The notes below the pieces were generated by a model that had not been told where the DNA came from, ran no database searches, and was given only the letters and a program-made list of their open reading frames with translations. Position numbers and translations under genes: made by a program. Positions 34,698-45,900 of a stretch of DNA of 64,000 bases are shown here, piece by piece. The stretch comes from Ashinkailepas kermadecensis. Its lineage: Eukaryota > Arthropoda > Thecostraca > Neolepadidae. The stretch covers positions 1-64,000 of the forward strand of contig JAOTOM010003993.1 of NCBI GenBank assembly GCA_034440615.1, given 5' to 3'. Position 1 is the stretch's first letter. Each line of letters opens with the position of its first letter.

Positions 34698-35264
34698 ATG
34701 GCCGACGACTCTGCTCCCGTCGTTGCCGCCGCCCCGGCCAAGAAGGGGCGCAAGCCCAAGGAAGGAGGCGCGAAGAAGGCGGCCGCCAAGCCTTCGCATC
34801 CGCCGACGCTCGACATGATCACCAAGGCGATCGCCGTCGAGAAGGACCCCAAGGGCGTCTCCGTGATGGCCATCAAGAAGTACATCCTGGCGCAGTACAA
34901 GGTGCAGCCAGTGATGCTTCGCCACATGCTGCGGCGCGCCTTCGACGCCGGCCTGGCGGCCGGGAAGCTGACTCGGCCCAAGGGTCAGGCCGAGTCGCAC
35001 CTGCTCTCCGGCCGCTACCGTCTGGCCGTGAAGGAGAAGCGTGTGGCGACTGCCGCAGTCGCTCCCAAGAAGGCCAAGAAGGAGAAGCCGGCGAAGAAGA
35101 CTCCCGTCAAGAAGCCGAAGTCGCCCAAGAAGAAGGCGGCTGGCACCGCCGCCGCTGCGAAGAAGGCCAGGTCGCCCAAGAAGGTGAAGAAGACTCCGAA
35201 GAAGCCCGCAGCGAAGAAGGCCGCAGCCAAGAAAACCCCAAAGAAGGCTGCGAAGAAGGCGTGA
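34698..35264 (+). CDS. Histone H1 (linker histone)
   Basis: Complete intronless frame of 188 codons. Residues 1-32 are a short Ala/Lys/Pro N-tail (MADDSAPVVAAAPAKKGRKP). Residues 33-108 form the globular winged-helix H15 domain (SHPPTLDMITKAI, GVSVMAIKKYILAQYKVQ, then MLRHMLRRAFDAGLAAGKLT). The rest is the Lys/Ala/Pro-rich C-tail with repeated SPKK and TPKK motifs, likely CDK sites. It binds linker DNA at the nucleosome and compacts chromatin. The start is chosen by the ATG downstream of a good TATA box and H1 box. No histone 3' stem-loop was found in about 400 nt after the stop, so it may be a polyadenylated or orphan H1 rather than part of a histone cluster; no other histone gene is in the window. 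Confidence 0.95.
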   Translation: MADDSAPVVAAAPAKKGRKPKEGGAKKAAAKPSHPPTLDMITKAIAVEKDPKGVSVMAIKKYILAQYKVQPVMLRHMLRRAFDAGLAAGKLTRPKGQAESHLLSGRYRLAVKEKRVATAAVAPKKAKKEKPAKKTPVKKPKSPKKKAAGTAAAAKKARSPKKVKKTPKKPAAKKAAAKKTPKKAAKKA

Positions 35265-38200
35265 GGTGTTGTATGAAGTGCAGTGGAAGTGTACAAAGTG
35301 CATTGTAATTATCATATTTTTTTAGTGTTCCCATAGCAACATGAAGGTAGCTGCTTGTTAGTTAGTGCACACGTCATTGCGGAGGGCTGGATAAGTCATA
35401 ATTTGAGACAAGCTCGTGTACGCGAGACTGCGTTCATTCGCATCCTACGTCAGCCATGCAAATATAACAGTCAAGTGTAATGTGACCTGTTTTTGTCGAC
35501 CTGATACAGATTGTGGGAGACTTGCTGGTTCTTTTGGAGACGGCGCCTCTAAGGTGGCCGCGAATAACGGACGCGCATTGCAAAATCACTCGTGCCTCTT
35601 CAAATGCTTCATGGGGAAGTAAACCTACAGTATTGACTGAGTGGCAAAGAACAGCATTGCTAGTCGTTGACAACATGCAGTCAGAGTGGGAAACTTACTT
35701 TCCGGGTTGGGAGTCTGAGTGCATACCGATTTCTTCCGGAGTACATTTTCATGAACATTATTTTTTTATGCATGGAATCTTTACCAGTAACCGACCGGAA
35801 AAACCTAAATAAGTACCTACATAATATGCATAAGTAATATCATTCTCATTTTGGGTCAAATCAAATGCCAAAACATACAAACAAAGAAGTGAACAATGGA
35901 TGGCACCGCCCGGCAGTGACCCGTAATAATCGGCACTGTTTCGTTTCTTATAACTCACAGGAGAAATGCGTTTTCCTTTCACTGTTGGTCTCAGTACAAG
36001 GCTAGCCATATGAAAAAAAAAAACAATACTTCACACTTCACCCTCAGCTCAGAGCGCATACCTACCCACGCAGCCGATTTCCCACGTAATACGAACACAA
36101 CTCCGCTACCGCACACGCCACAGTTGGATGTGATCAAAGCAAAGGATCAGTCAAGGTCTTACGTTTACTGTTAACTTGTGTGGACACTGTTAACCATGTG
36201 TCCAAAGATGCTAATGGTTATGACGTCATATACAAAATACCTTGCATTGATTGGTTCACAGACAGATTTCAGAACAGAAAACGCTAACGCAGCGAATTCT
36301 GATCGGTGGCCTCCGGGACTCCGGAGAACGTCTCTTAAAACTGTCAAAGTTTCCCACTATAGGGTGGGAGGAACGCAAGTATTCCGAGACGCGGCTCCAG
36401 AGCCGGAGAACAGTGTTCTAAGTGCGCATGCGCATCATCCTGCAAGTTGCTGTTGGCGCGTTGTCGGCAATTCCGGTGGTTGAGATTGATGGAGTGTGTG
36501 AAGATGTGGTCCGGCTGCTGACTGCTACAAAAAGTGATTAGTTTGAGTGGTGACCGTAAGTGGAATAACCAGCGTTTTTTTTTGGTGTCGTTCTGTTTGT
36601 TTTTACTGATATCTTTGTTCCCACATTTGTGTCGGAGTACATGTAAAGCCCATCCTATCCAGTATGAACCCGGAGTGCTAAAATGTTTTCAGAGATTAAA
36701 TCTCTTAAGAAGTGCCTTAATTCCCACCCTGTCAACGACAGTAATCGAGCATACTAACCGGTGGGGAGTCCGATGCGGATGAGCCTATCCAAAAGCGTCA
36801 AGCGTGGGTTGAAACTTTTTCCATGTGGGGTTACATGCTCATGACTGCCGCTCCTGTGCTAAATTTCTCCTCTGATTAATTGCCGCAGCCCCGTCCAGAA
36901 GTGGCATATCGCCCGTGGTGTTTATTTTACGCGTCTGAATTTAATGAGGTTTGTGATGGTGGGTACCAAATGCAGGGGGAGGGGGTCCGCCCTTAGCACC
37001 CAAAAATACGCTAAATCAGTCGAGACATTTTGAGATTTTCTCCGAAGCCAGAAATTTTGGGCGATCTGAAAGCTTTCTGGTCATGGTATTTTCTTGTAGT
37101 CGGGCCCCACCCCTCAAGGAAATCCTGGCTGCGACACTGCTGAGTACATGGCATGTAACCTCAAAACCAATTTTCACATCCCGATAAATGGCTCTAGAGT
37201 GAACTAGTTCCGCAACACTTGGTACCGCGCTCCCCGATGAGAAAGTCGGTTATTCTTTCGCAAAACAGCGTACATTCCCGTACGGAATGCTGGCAAATAT
37301 ACAGCAAATGTCACGTCAGGAAATCTGCACAGACTGGACAGCGGTGTCTCCGCTGCACAAAAGGTACCAATGGGTAGCGTAGGTGTGGCCGATATGCAGT
37401 CAACATAGGCTCGCCTTGTCCATCCTTGTTATGCGGTAGGATGGGAGCCATTTTCCATGGAGTGGCTGCATTTTGTGCGGTTTGCTATTGGTCTCTGCAT
37501 CCCGTCTGTTCTACCAATTATGATGCATATGCATGTGTTAAATTCGTCGAGATATGGTCTCTGACTGGAAGTGGAGTTTGTGACTACATTGGTGAGGCGT
37601 AAACATATCGGCAGAGCCTGAATTATTGACCCGCCCCCTCCCTTCCATCACCGAATCCGCATCCACCCCTGATCAGTGCATGTTTATTCAGTGCGGTACA
37701 CCAATAATTCAATCGACGGACGACGGGGCTGCCAGCACGGACCCTCCTGCTCCTCTTCACAGGGCGGTGATAGTCGCCAATGGGGGTGGGGGCCAGCAGG
37801 TACATAGAGCGTCGCATTCGGCTGACAATTCGCTGTGCAGGTGGGGTGGGGAAAGTGCACTCGAGTACAGTACAGGGACGCCTTTTCCTCTCAGGAAGCC
37901 GCGTTTTCTTTTAGCGCATGTACCTCTCAGGTGGGCTCCATGGCTGAAAAACTGTTAAGCCCGCCGTGGGAGGTGCTCTCAGGTGCACTCCAGCCTTCCC
38001 GGACGGAAGGGCGCCACCTTCTATGAGGGGGGGCACATGCCCCCACTGCCTATCTCCCCGTATCTGGCCCTGATAGTCTCATCCAGGGCGGGAAAAATAT
38101 AGCATGAATAATGTGTAATATTCCGGCTTGGAGAGATGCGCGGTTTTTAAGTCCTTGGGAAACACAGCATAGGTAGCGTCACCATTCTGCAGCCAACCAA

Positions 38201-39640
38201 ATAGGTGGCGCTAGCATCGGCCGAGAGGCCTGGCGTGTGCATTGTGCGGCCAGAACACTTCCAGCGTTCCGCACGCCACCCTGGAGATATCGTCTGCTGC
38301 GGACGCCCGGACATCGTTGCCGTAATTAATTCCAGTTATATTGATGACGGCTTCCGAGAAGCTACACAAAGGCATGCCGACACGACCGGAGATTTTCCGA
38401 GACAGTAGAAGAGGGGATGTTATCCTCTTAGGAACTAGTGACCCTGTGGAGAGGACATCGCATTCCCACCGCAGGAAAAGCGGGGAAACAGGGCCTAGGC
38501 TGAATGTTGGATATTAATGGCCTCAGCTGATGAATATAAAAAGCACATTTTTTTCAGTTCCCTTCGACAACAAATATTTCCTCAAGAGGTAGATGGCGGT
38601 AGCAGAGATGGCCACTGGCAGTCACGCACCAATCCTGTTTCTAGAATGCATAGCCCTGCTCCCATGCCAACGTCGACGCAGTATCGCCGGTTCTACACAA
38701 TATGCTCCTTCATGCGCCCAGACAGCAACAATACTCGGTGCTCGGGTAACCCCGACTGTATTACATCAGGTCAGGTTAGGTCAGGTCAGGTCGGCAGGAC
38801 GGGCCCAGCCAACTGGGTCCACACCGGCACAGCACAGCACTGCGCCGGCACATAGCAGCGGCCAGGCGGAGGCGGCCGGGGCCACCTCGGAACGGGCCAC
38901 CCTGCAGCCATTCCCGTCCATGCGACGTGCCAGCTATGCATCTACCATGTGACTGGCTTGTGATTCGACACCAGCTCGCACACAATGGAGCCACTTCCCC
39001 CGCCCACCTACTCCGGCGCGCGACCACCGGTCGGCCGTGCCGACTGGACACATACCGTGCCCGCCAACAGAGCACACCAGACCAGGCTCAATCACAACAC
39101 ACACACACACACACAACACATCCTATTGCACACCGCACGTTCACGCACAGAACACCGCCAGCAGCACCAGTTCGGTGTGCACGGGGCACGCAAGCACCGA
39201 CGGAGCTCACGCGCGTCGACCGGAGCCCGCCTCTGCCGGCCGCCGAGCCGAGCTCGCCTCTCGAGTAGGCGGCGAGGAGCCGAGCCCGCCTCTCCGGCAG
39301 CGGCCGCCCCCGAGCGCGGTCACGGTCACGACCACGCAGCGGTCTGCTGCCGCGTCGTGACGTCAGACGTGACGTCACACCGCACCAACGTGCACTTCGC
39401 CACGGCACAAACGGCGTAACGGCGACCACAATCTGCGTCCGAGCCGGCCGCCCTCTCGGCCGCACCGGTCACACACACACCCGACACATCATCGCGCTAG
39501 TCCGTGCATCGGGATGGCCGGCAGGTGCACCAGCAGCACAAGCAGCACCGGCATCACCGACGCCAACGCCGTCCGTCCACACGGCGACAGCACCACCGCG
39601 TCGAGCCACACGACACTATGTGCGCCGTCACTCGGCCACG
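35265..39640. other. Intergenic DNA between H1 and the thioredoxin gene
   Basis: No gene recognised. Relic transposon-like ends occur at about 37085-37131 (reverse complement CAGTGTCGCAGCCAGGATTT) and in the C/G-run region 37630-38080. A TCAGG-type pentamer repeat lies at 38765-38795, and an (AC)n tract at 39096-39117. From 38850 to 39480 the sequence is strongly GC- and CpG-rich, with two TGACGTCA-like sites near 39358-39378. That stretch could be thioredoxin 3' UTR or a regulatory island. Confidence 0.5.
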
Positions 39641-39644
39641 GCGA

Positions 39645-39845
39645 CAGACTCGACTACGGCCGGACGGCGCTGCGACCGGCCGCGCCGCCCACGGTGACGT
39701 CCGGCGCGCGCCGACCGGCTACTTGTTGATCACGCCGCGGATGACAGACTCGACTACGGCCGGACGGCGCTGCGACCGGCCGCGCCGCCCACGGTGACGT
39801 CCGGCGCGCGCCGACCGGCTACTTGTTGATCACGCCGCGGATGAA
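39645..39845. repeat. 100-bp perfect tandem duplication at the thioredoxin 3' end
   Basis: The 100-bp sequence beginning GACAGACTCGACTACGGCCG is repeated exactly 100 bp later. The copy contains the last codons of thioredoxin and its stop, so a second, non-coding copy of the end of the coding region sits in the presumed 3' UTR. Confidence 0.95.
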
Positions 39846-39935
39846 GGAGACGATCCGGTCGGCGTCCTGCAGGCCGATAAACTTGTCCGCCACGCGGCCG
39901 TTCTTGACGGCGAACACCACCGGCACGGCGCTCAC
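39819..39935 (-). CDS. Thioredoxin exon 3 (cis-proline, C-terminus)
   Basis: Acceptor CTCTGCCCCAG|GTG, then VSAVPVVFAVKNGRVADKFI, GLQDADRIVSFIRGVINK and TAG. It holds the conserved cis-Pro after a valine and the last strand and helix of the thioredoxin fold. Confidence 0.95.
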   Translation of the reverse strand: MSAVPVVFAVKNGRVADKFIGLQDADRIVSFIRGVINK

Positions 39936-42900
39936 CTGGGGCAGAGAGGCAGAGGGCATCAGTGTCAGACGGGCACACCTGGGCACCCAGCTGCTCTCAC
40001 TGACAAACCTGTCGTCCAGACACTAGAGAATAGCCCAACTGCAGAGTGGCGATCCATCTACAACCAGTGCTGCCACTGAACACACCTGGGGGAGAGAAAA
40101 AGAGAGAGAGGGGGGGGGGGGGTAGAGGAGACCAGTGTCAGACGGGTACTGCAGGCTGCTCTCGCCGCCAGATTTGTCGTACAGAGCAGCAGGTGCCGTC
40201 GGTCAGCCACAAAACTCGGCGGCGGTGTTGTCGACTGTCCTCAATACTCAGTGCACACCTTGGCACAGTCCAACTACAGAGTGGCGATCCGTCTGCCGTC
40301 GGGTGAGCCGGCTGCCACTGGAGACACCTGTCCGCCTGGGGCACTCGCACGCTCATCTGGCAACGCTGCGGCAACGTCCATCAAACCAGTGCAACCAGCC
40401 CGCCGCCCGGCAGCTGATCAAAAGCCGGCCGGTAACTGCCCCAGTGATGGTAACTGCCTCAGTGATGGTAACTGCCGTAGTGGCGGTAACTTCCCCAATG
40501 GCGGTAAATCACATTACAAATTTGACGGACAAAGCGCATATATTTGGCGACGAAACATGTCAGGTGTTAACAAGTGCTGTGACGGTTGCGAAACTAATGA
40601 CATGTAGATTCAAGTAGAAGATGTCACGTCCCAACATTGCATGTGCCACGTTATGCAATACCACGTCACGAGCAATGCAATGCTATGGATCATGATACAA
40701 GTTCTAAATGGCTTCTAGCCACCAAAAATGACACAGTTCGACTGTTCAGAAAGAGGTGGCGGACCAAAGCTGAGATGAACGCTGACAGCTAATATGACTA
40801 TAATAAGGAAGTGTGCATGCACTCCATGGAGATGCATGTGATGAGATTGCATGTGCCATCAGATAAGTACTTCTTGAAGTAAATGTGTTGGAGGATGAAA
40901 ATGATTCGTATTGGCGAAGATCTCCAGTACGATCGTAATGACCACGATGGTGATTATTACGAACATGAGTAGATATGCAATTGCAAGACGACAGTACGTT
41001 CAAATAAATGCTATATAAATACAAAAGTATGTCCTGTAAATCATACTTATTTGAGCATGCAGACCAGCAGCACCTCACCTGCAGCATTTCACCTACAGCA
41101 CCGCACCTGCAGCACTTCACCTGCAGTACCTCATCTGTAGCACCTCACCTACAACACCCCACCTACAGCACCTCACCTACAGCTCTTCACCTGCAGTACC
41201 TCACCTACAGCACCCCACCTGCAGCACTTCACCTGCAGCATCCCACCTGCAGCACTTCACCTGCAGCACCCCACCTGCAGCACTTCACCTGCAGCACCTC
41301 ACCTACCGTACCTCATCTGCAGCACCTCAACTACAGTACCTCATCTGCAGCACTCAGTGATACATTATTCGTGAAATAGGGTGGAATATGCCACTTTGAG
41401 CACTGAATAGATGTCCTTCCCAAAGAAGCGTGGACATGATGCTTCTTGATGTGTGCTTATGAAGACTTCATGGCACATTTTGAACAGTGTGTCACATATA
41501 AATAGCATGCTTATGCTCATCATTGTGGTTTGTGATACATGAACATCTGTTAGCACAACTCTAGGTGAAGGGATTACCTGTGATGTGGTCTGTTACAGCA
41601 TACTATTTGTTTCTTGTATAGTATTGTTACCGTTTTCGTTAACATAGGCATCCCTACGTTAGGTCTTTCAAAAAATAAACCAAGGAAGTTCGTGTTTGAG
41701 TGCATTATTTAGCTTGAAGGATGTAAGCAATATTTTAAGTGAAATCGTTTCCATTTCGAATATAAACATCCCACTGTAATCGTTTCGACATCCTACACCT
41801 AACGAAAAACCAATATTTTGACACTGCCCCAACTGCAGTATCCCACCCACAGCACCTCACCTGCAGCACCCCACCTGCAGCACCTCACCCACAGCACCTC
41901 ACCTGCAGCACCTCACCCACAGCACCTCACCTACAGCACCTCACCTGCAGCACCTCACCCACAGCACCTCACCCACAGCACCTCACCTGCAGCACCTCAC
42001 CCACAGCACCTCACCTGCAGCACCTCACCTGCAGCACCTCACCTGCAGTGTCCCACCCACAGCACCTCACCCACAGCACCTCACCTGCAGCACCTCACCC
42101 ACAGCACCTCACCTGCAGCACCTCACCTGCAGCACCTCACCCACAGCACCCCACCTGCAGCACCCCACCCACAGCACCTCACCAACAGCACCTCACCTAC
42201 AGCACCTCACCCGCAGCACCTCACCTGCAGCACCTCACCCACAGCACCCCACCTGCAGCACCCCACCCACAGCACCTCACCTGCAGCACCTCACCAACAG
42301 CACCTCACCTACAGCACCTCACCTACAGCACCTCACCTGCAGCACCCCACCTGCAGCACCCCACCCACAGCACCTCACCTGCAGCACCCCACCTGCAGCA
42401 CCCCACCCACAGCACCTCACCTGCAGCACCTCACCAACAGCACCTCACCTGCAGCACCCCACCTGCAGCACCCCACCCACAGCACCTCACCTGCAGCACC
42501 TCACCAACAGCACCTCACCTGCAGCACCTCACCAACAGCACCTCACCTACAGCACCTCACCTGCAGCACCTCACCAACAGCACCTCACCTGCAGCACCTC
42601 ACCAACAGCACCTCACCAACAGCACCTCACCTGCAGCACCTCACCAACAGCACCTCACCTGCAGCACCTCACCCACAGCACCTCACCTACAGCGCCCCAC
42701 CCACAGCACCTCACCTGCAGCACCTCACCCACAGCACCTCACCTGCGGCACCTCACCCACAGCACCTCACCTACAGCACCTGACCTGCAGCACCTGACCT
42801 ACAGCACCTCACCCACAGCACCTCACCTACAGCACCTCACCTGCGGCACCTCACCCACAGCACCTCACCGACAGCACCTCACCTGCAGCACCTCACCTAC

Positions 42901-45900
42901 AGCACCTCACCCGCAGCACCTCACCCACAGCACCTCACCCGCAGCACCTCACCTACAGCACCTCACCTACAGCACCTCACCCACAGCACCTCACCTGCAG
43001 CACCTCACCCACAGCACCTCACCTGCAGCACCTCACCTGCGGCACCTCACCTACAGCACCTGACCTGCAGCACCTGACCTACAGCACCTCACCCACAGCA
43101 CCTCACCTACAGCACCTCACCTGCGGCACCTCACCGACAGCACCTCACCTGTAGCACCTCACCTACAGCACCTCACCCGCAGCACCTCACCCACAGCACC
43201 TCACCTGCAGCATCTCACCCGCAGCACCTCACCTGGTACTTGGTGGCCAGCTCGTCGTGTTCGTCAATGTCGACGGTGGCCAGGTGCACCTGGTCGGTGA
43301 ACTGCTCCACAGCCGAGACCAGCCGCGGCGTCAGCTGTTTACACGGGCCGCACCACCTGGTGGCAGAAAACAACAACACAGACATCATCACGGCCGGTCA
43401 ACGCCCAACTGAATAGCACCGACTCTGTAGCTCAATAGTCAAGCGGGAGCGCCACAACGATCAAAATAAAACAAGGCAGAATTGCTTATCACAATACTGT
43501 GTAACTACACACTATGAATCGATCTGACTACGATAAATCGGTTCGATGCAACGCTCGAAATGCCCGACCATTCCGGATTTCAGCTCATGAGAGACGGAAC
43601 TGAAACATAAGCCCTTCTTGCGAACGACGAAAAAGTCGATCCAATGACCATGACCTTTCGGCACACGGCCCTCCGGTCGCGTCGGTCGGCAAGTCGATCA
43701 GTTGGCAGAGTGCAAGAAGGGCTTATCAGGCTACTTTTGCTCTCTGGAGCACACACCAGGTAATGACGAACACTTCCCACCCTGGAAAATGTACCTTCGT
43801 CCCGTTGGTGGCACATCTAAACAGTTGCTGTTTTTGTAGTGTTCCCTCTTTCCCGTACCTCAGCACATATCATTACCACTACTCAGTCACAGGATAACAA
43901 CTGATAACAACTGATAACAACTGCTACCAAATGTCAGGTTCCAGCCAATTGCAGTAACACGGCACATAGAGAACCCTGTGAGGAAATGCATTCCAACAAA
44001 TTCATTCCAACTCAACTCGATATACGCCATCCATAGAACGACACCTCTTGTGGCATTATTGCACAGTGGGGTGTCCACAAGAGAAGCTCTACAAACGTGT
44101 GAACTCTGTAAAGAAAAGAGGTTAGGTTAGGTGAGGATTTTAACTTGGAAAATTTTGAGAAAAAAGTTTGATTTTTTTTTAAAGAAGAAGAAATTCTGAT
44201 AAATGGGGTTAGGCTATGTTAGGGTTCATTGAAACTGTATCTCACATTGTGATATATTATTTCACTCAAGCACCATTTGTGGTATTATTTTGCTTGTTAA
44301 CTGCAAGGTATACTTTCATGTTTCCACCAGAAATGAGGATATTTATATAGCGGCCCCGAAGACCAAATTGGAAACAATGTATGCACTAGACTTGTTCAAG
44401 CTGACCAAGCAAATTCCTCCTCTACCATTCCTTTGGAAAACCACATATAAACAAGATATTCACTGTGGAACATCACACCACCTAGCCTTGCAACAAGATT
44501 AGGAGATCCAACATGAATAGGTTAGGCTAGGCTAGACCATGCTGAGCTTTCTGTGTGATTTTTGCATTATTATTCATTTTATCCCACCGAATAATTACAG
44601 GTATATATGCGTAATATATCTATAGGTCATTACAGATATCAGATGCTATTAGTAATATTTGTATTGTAATACAAACACACACCCACACACACAGTTTTTG
44701 CAGTATTATTCTGCCTTAAGGTGTTCATGAGCCAAGTCTTACACACATTTCACTTCAATGAGGGAAAGAAGCCAACTAGGCTTGGTGAGGTTAAGTATTC
44801 TTAGCTCTATTTTTTTCTTTAAAGACAGGTTAGGTTAGGTTCCATTAGGTTGGGCTATATTTTTGTCCTTATAAAATTTTCAGAAAGCAAAAATTGTTGG
44901 ATATTTATCCAACTTCTTGACAATATCTTTTCTTAAAAGAAAGCTTAGGCTTGGTTAGGTTAAATTATATTACAGTTTTGCATAAGTTTTGTTGCATTAC
45001 CCAACTCCAAACCACTTTTGGCCTATATTTTGCTTGCAAACTGAGAAGCAAGCATTTGCAGAGCAGATGATTGGTCACAGTGTCTTCACATTCATAAATG
45101 CTGCATTGGCGAAATCTGACATTTTATAACATCTTAAATCACAAATTTAACTACTTTTGCTGGAAAAATGACTGCTACTTGAACTAAAAACACATGTCAT
45201 ACAGCATTTAATATCATTGAGTGACTAGTTTAAGTCCATCGTTACATTTTTAGAATCATCAGCAAGAACCAATTGTTGTTTGGTAGTGGGCAGCAAATGA
45301 TGCTAGATGGAGTTTTCTGGCATAATTTGAATTAAACCACTACAGATTCCAAAACCCTTACTCTCATATGCATTAATCAAACAACAGTTGGTGTAAGAGC
45401 ATCCTACTTGAGTTGTAGTGTGAATATTTACTGTTAACATACCCCTTGCTAATTTGACCGTAGAGCTAATGTTGTCATCTGGCACCCATGCATTGAGCTT
45501 GGAGAGCTGAGTGCAGTCTCCACATGAACTGGCAAACATATAGTCACTTGGGTATCATTACACTCTAAGGTATCCAAAAGGCAAGTTTCACACAAATTTT
45601 ACCTCCACGAAGCAAACAATGTTGTTAGGTTTGGTCATGCTGTGACCACTACAGGAAGCCAGTGGTCATGATGTGACCACTAACTTCCTCTGCAAATACA
45701 TACTATTCAGTTGAGAGGCAAAATAACACCCAAAAAGGGGCTTTAAGTTGGATGATATAGCATAAAAGTAACATTCAAAATAAAGAAAAAATGTAACAAC
45801 CTACCTTAACCTAGCCTAACCTTCCATGCAAGAAAAAAACGAAAATGTCCAACATGTTTCTCACAAATTTTCAAAGTAGAAAAACCAAACCTAACTTAGC

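Noticed and set aside
33274..37131. One large transposon carrying histone H1 between two inverted GGCGCAGCCAGGAT ends
   Set aside because: Flanking 8-mers CTGGTGGG and CTGAGTAC do not match well; more likely two separate element ends that happen to face each other.
41818..42797. Open frames of 249-321 codons rich in Pro, His, Gln, Ser
   Set aside because: They are the 14-bp minisatellite read in all three frames; the 14-aa period is 3 x 14 bp, there is no non-repeat sequence, and the array lies in a thioredoxin intron on the other strand.
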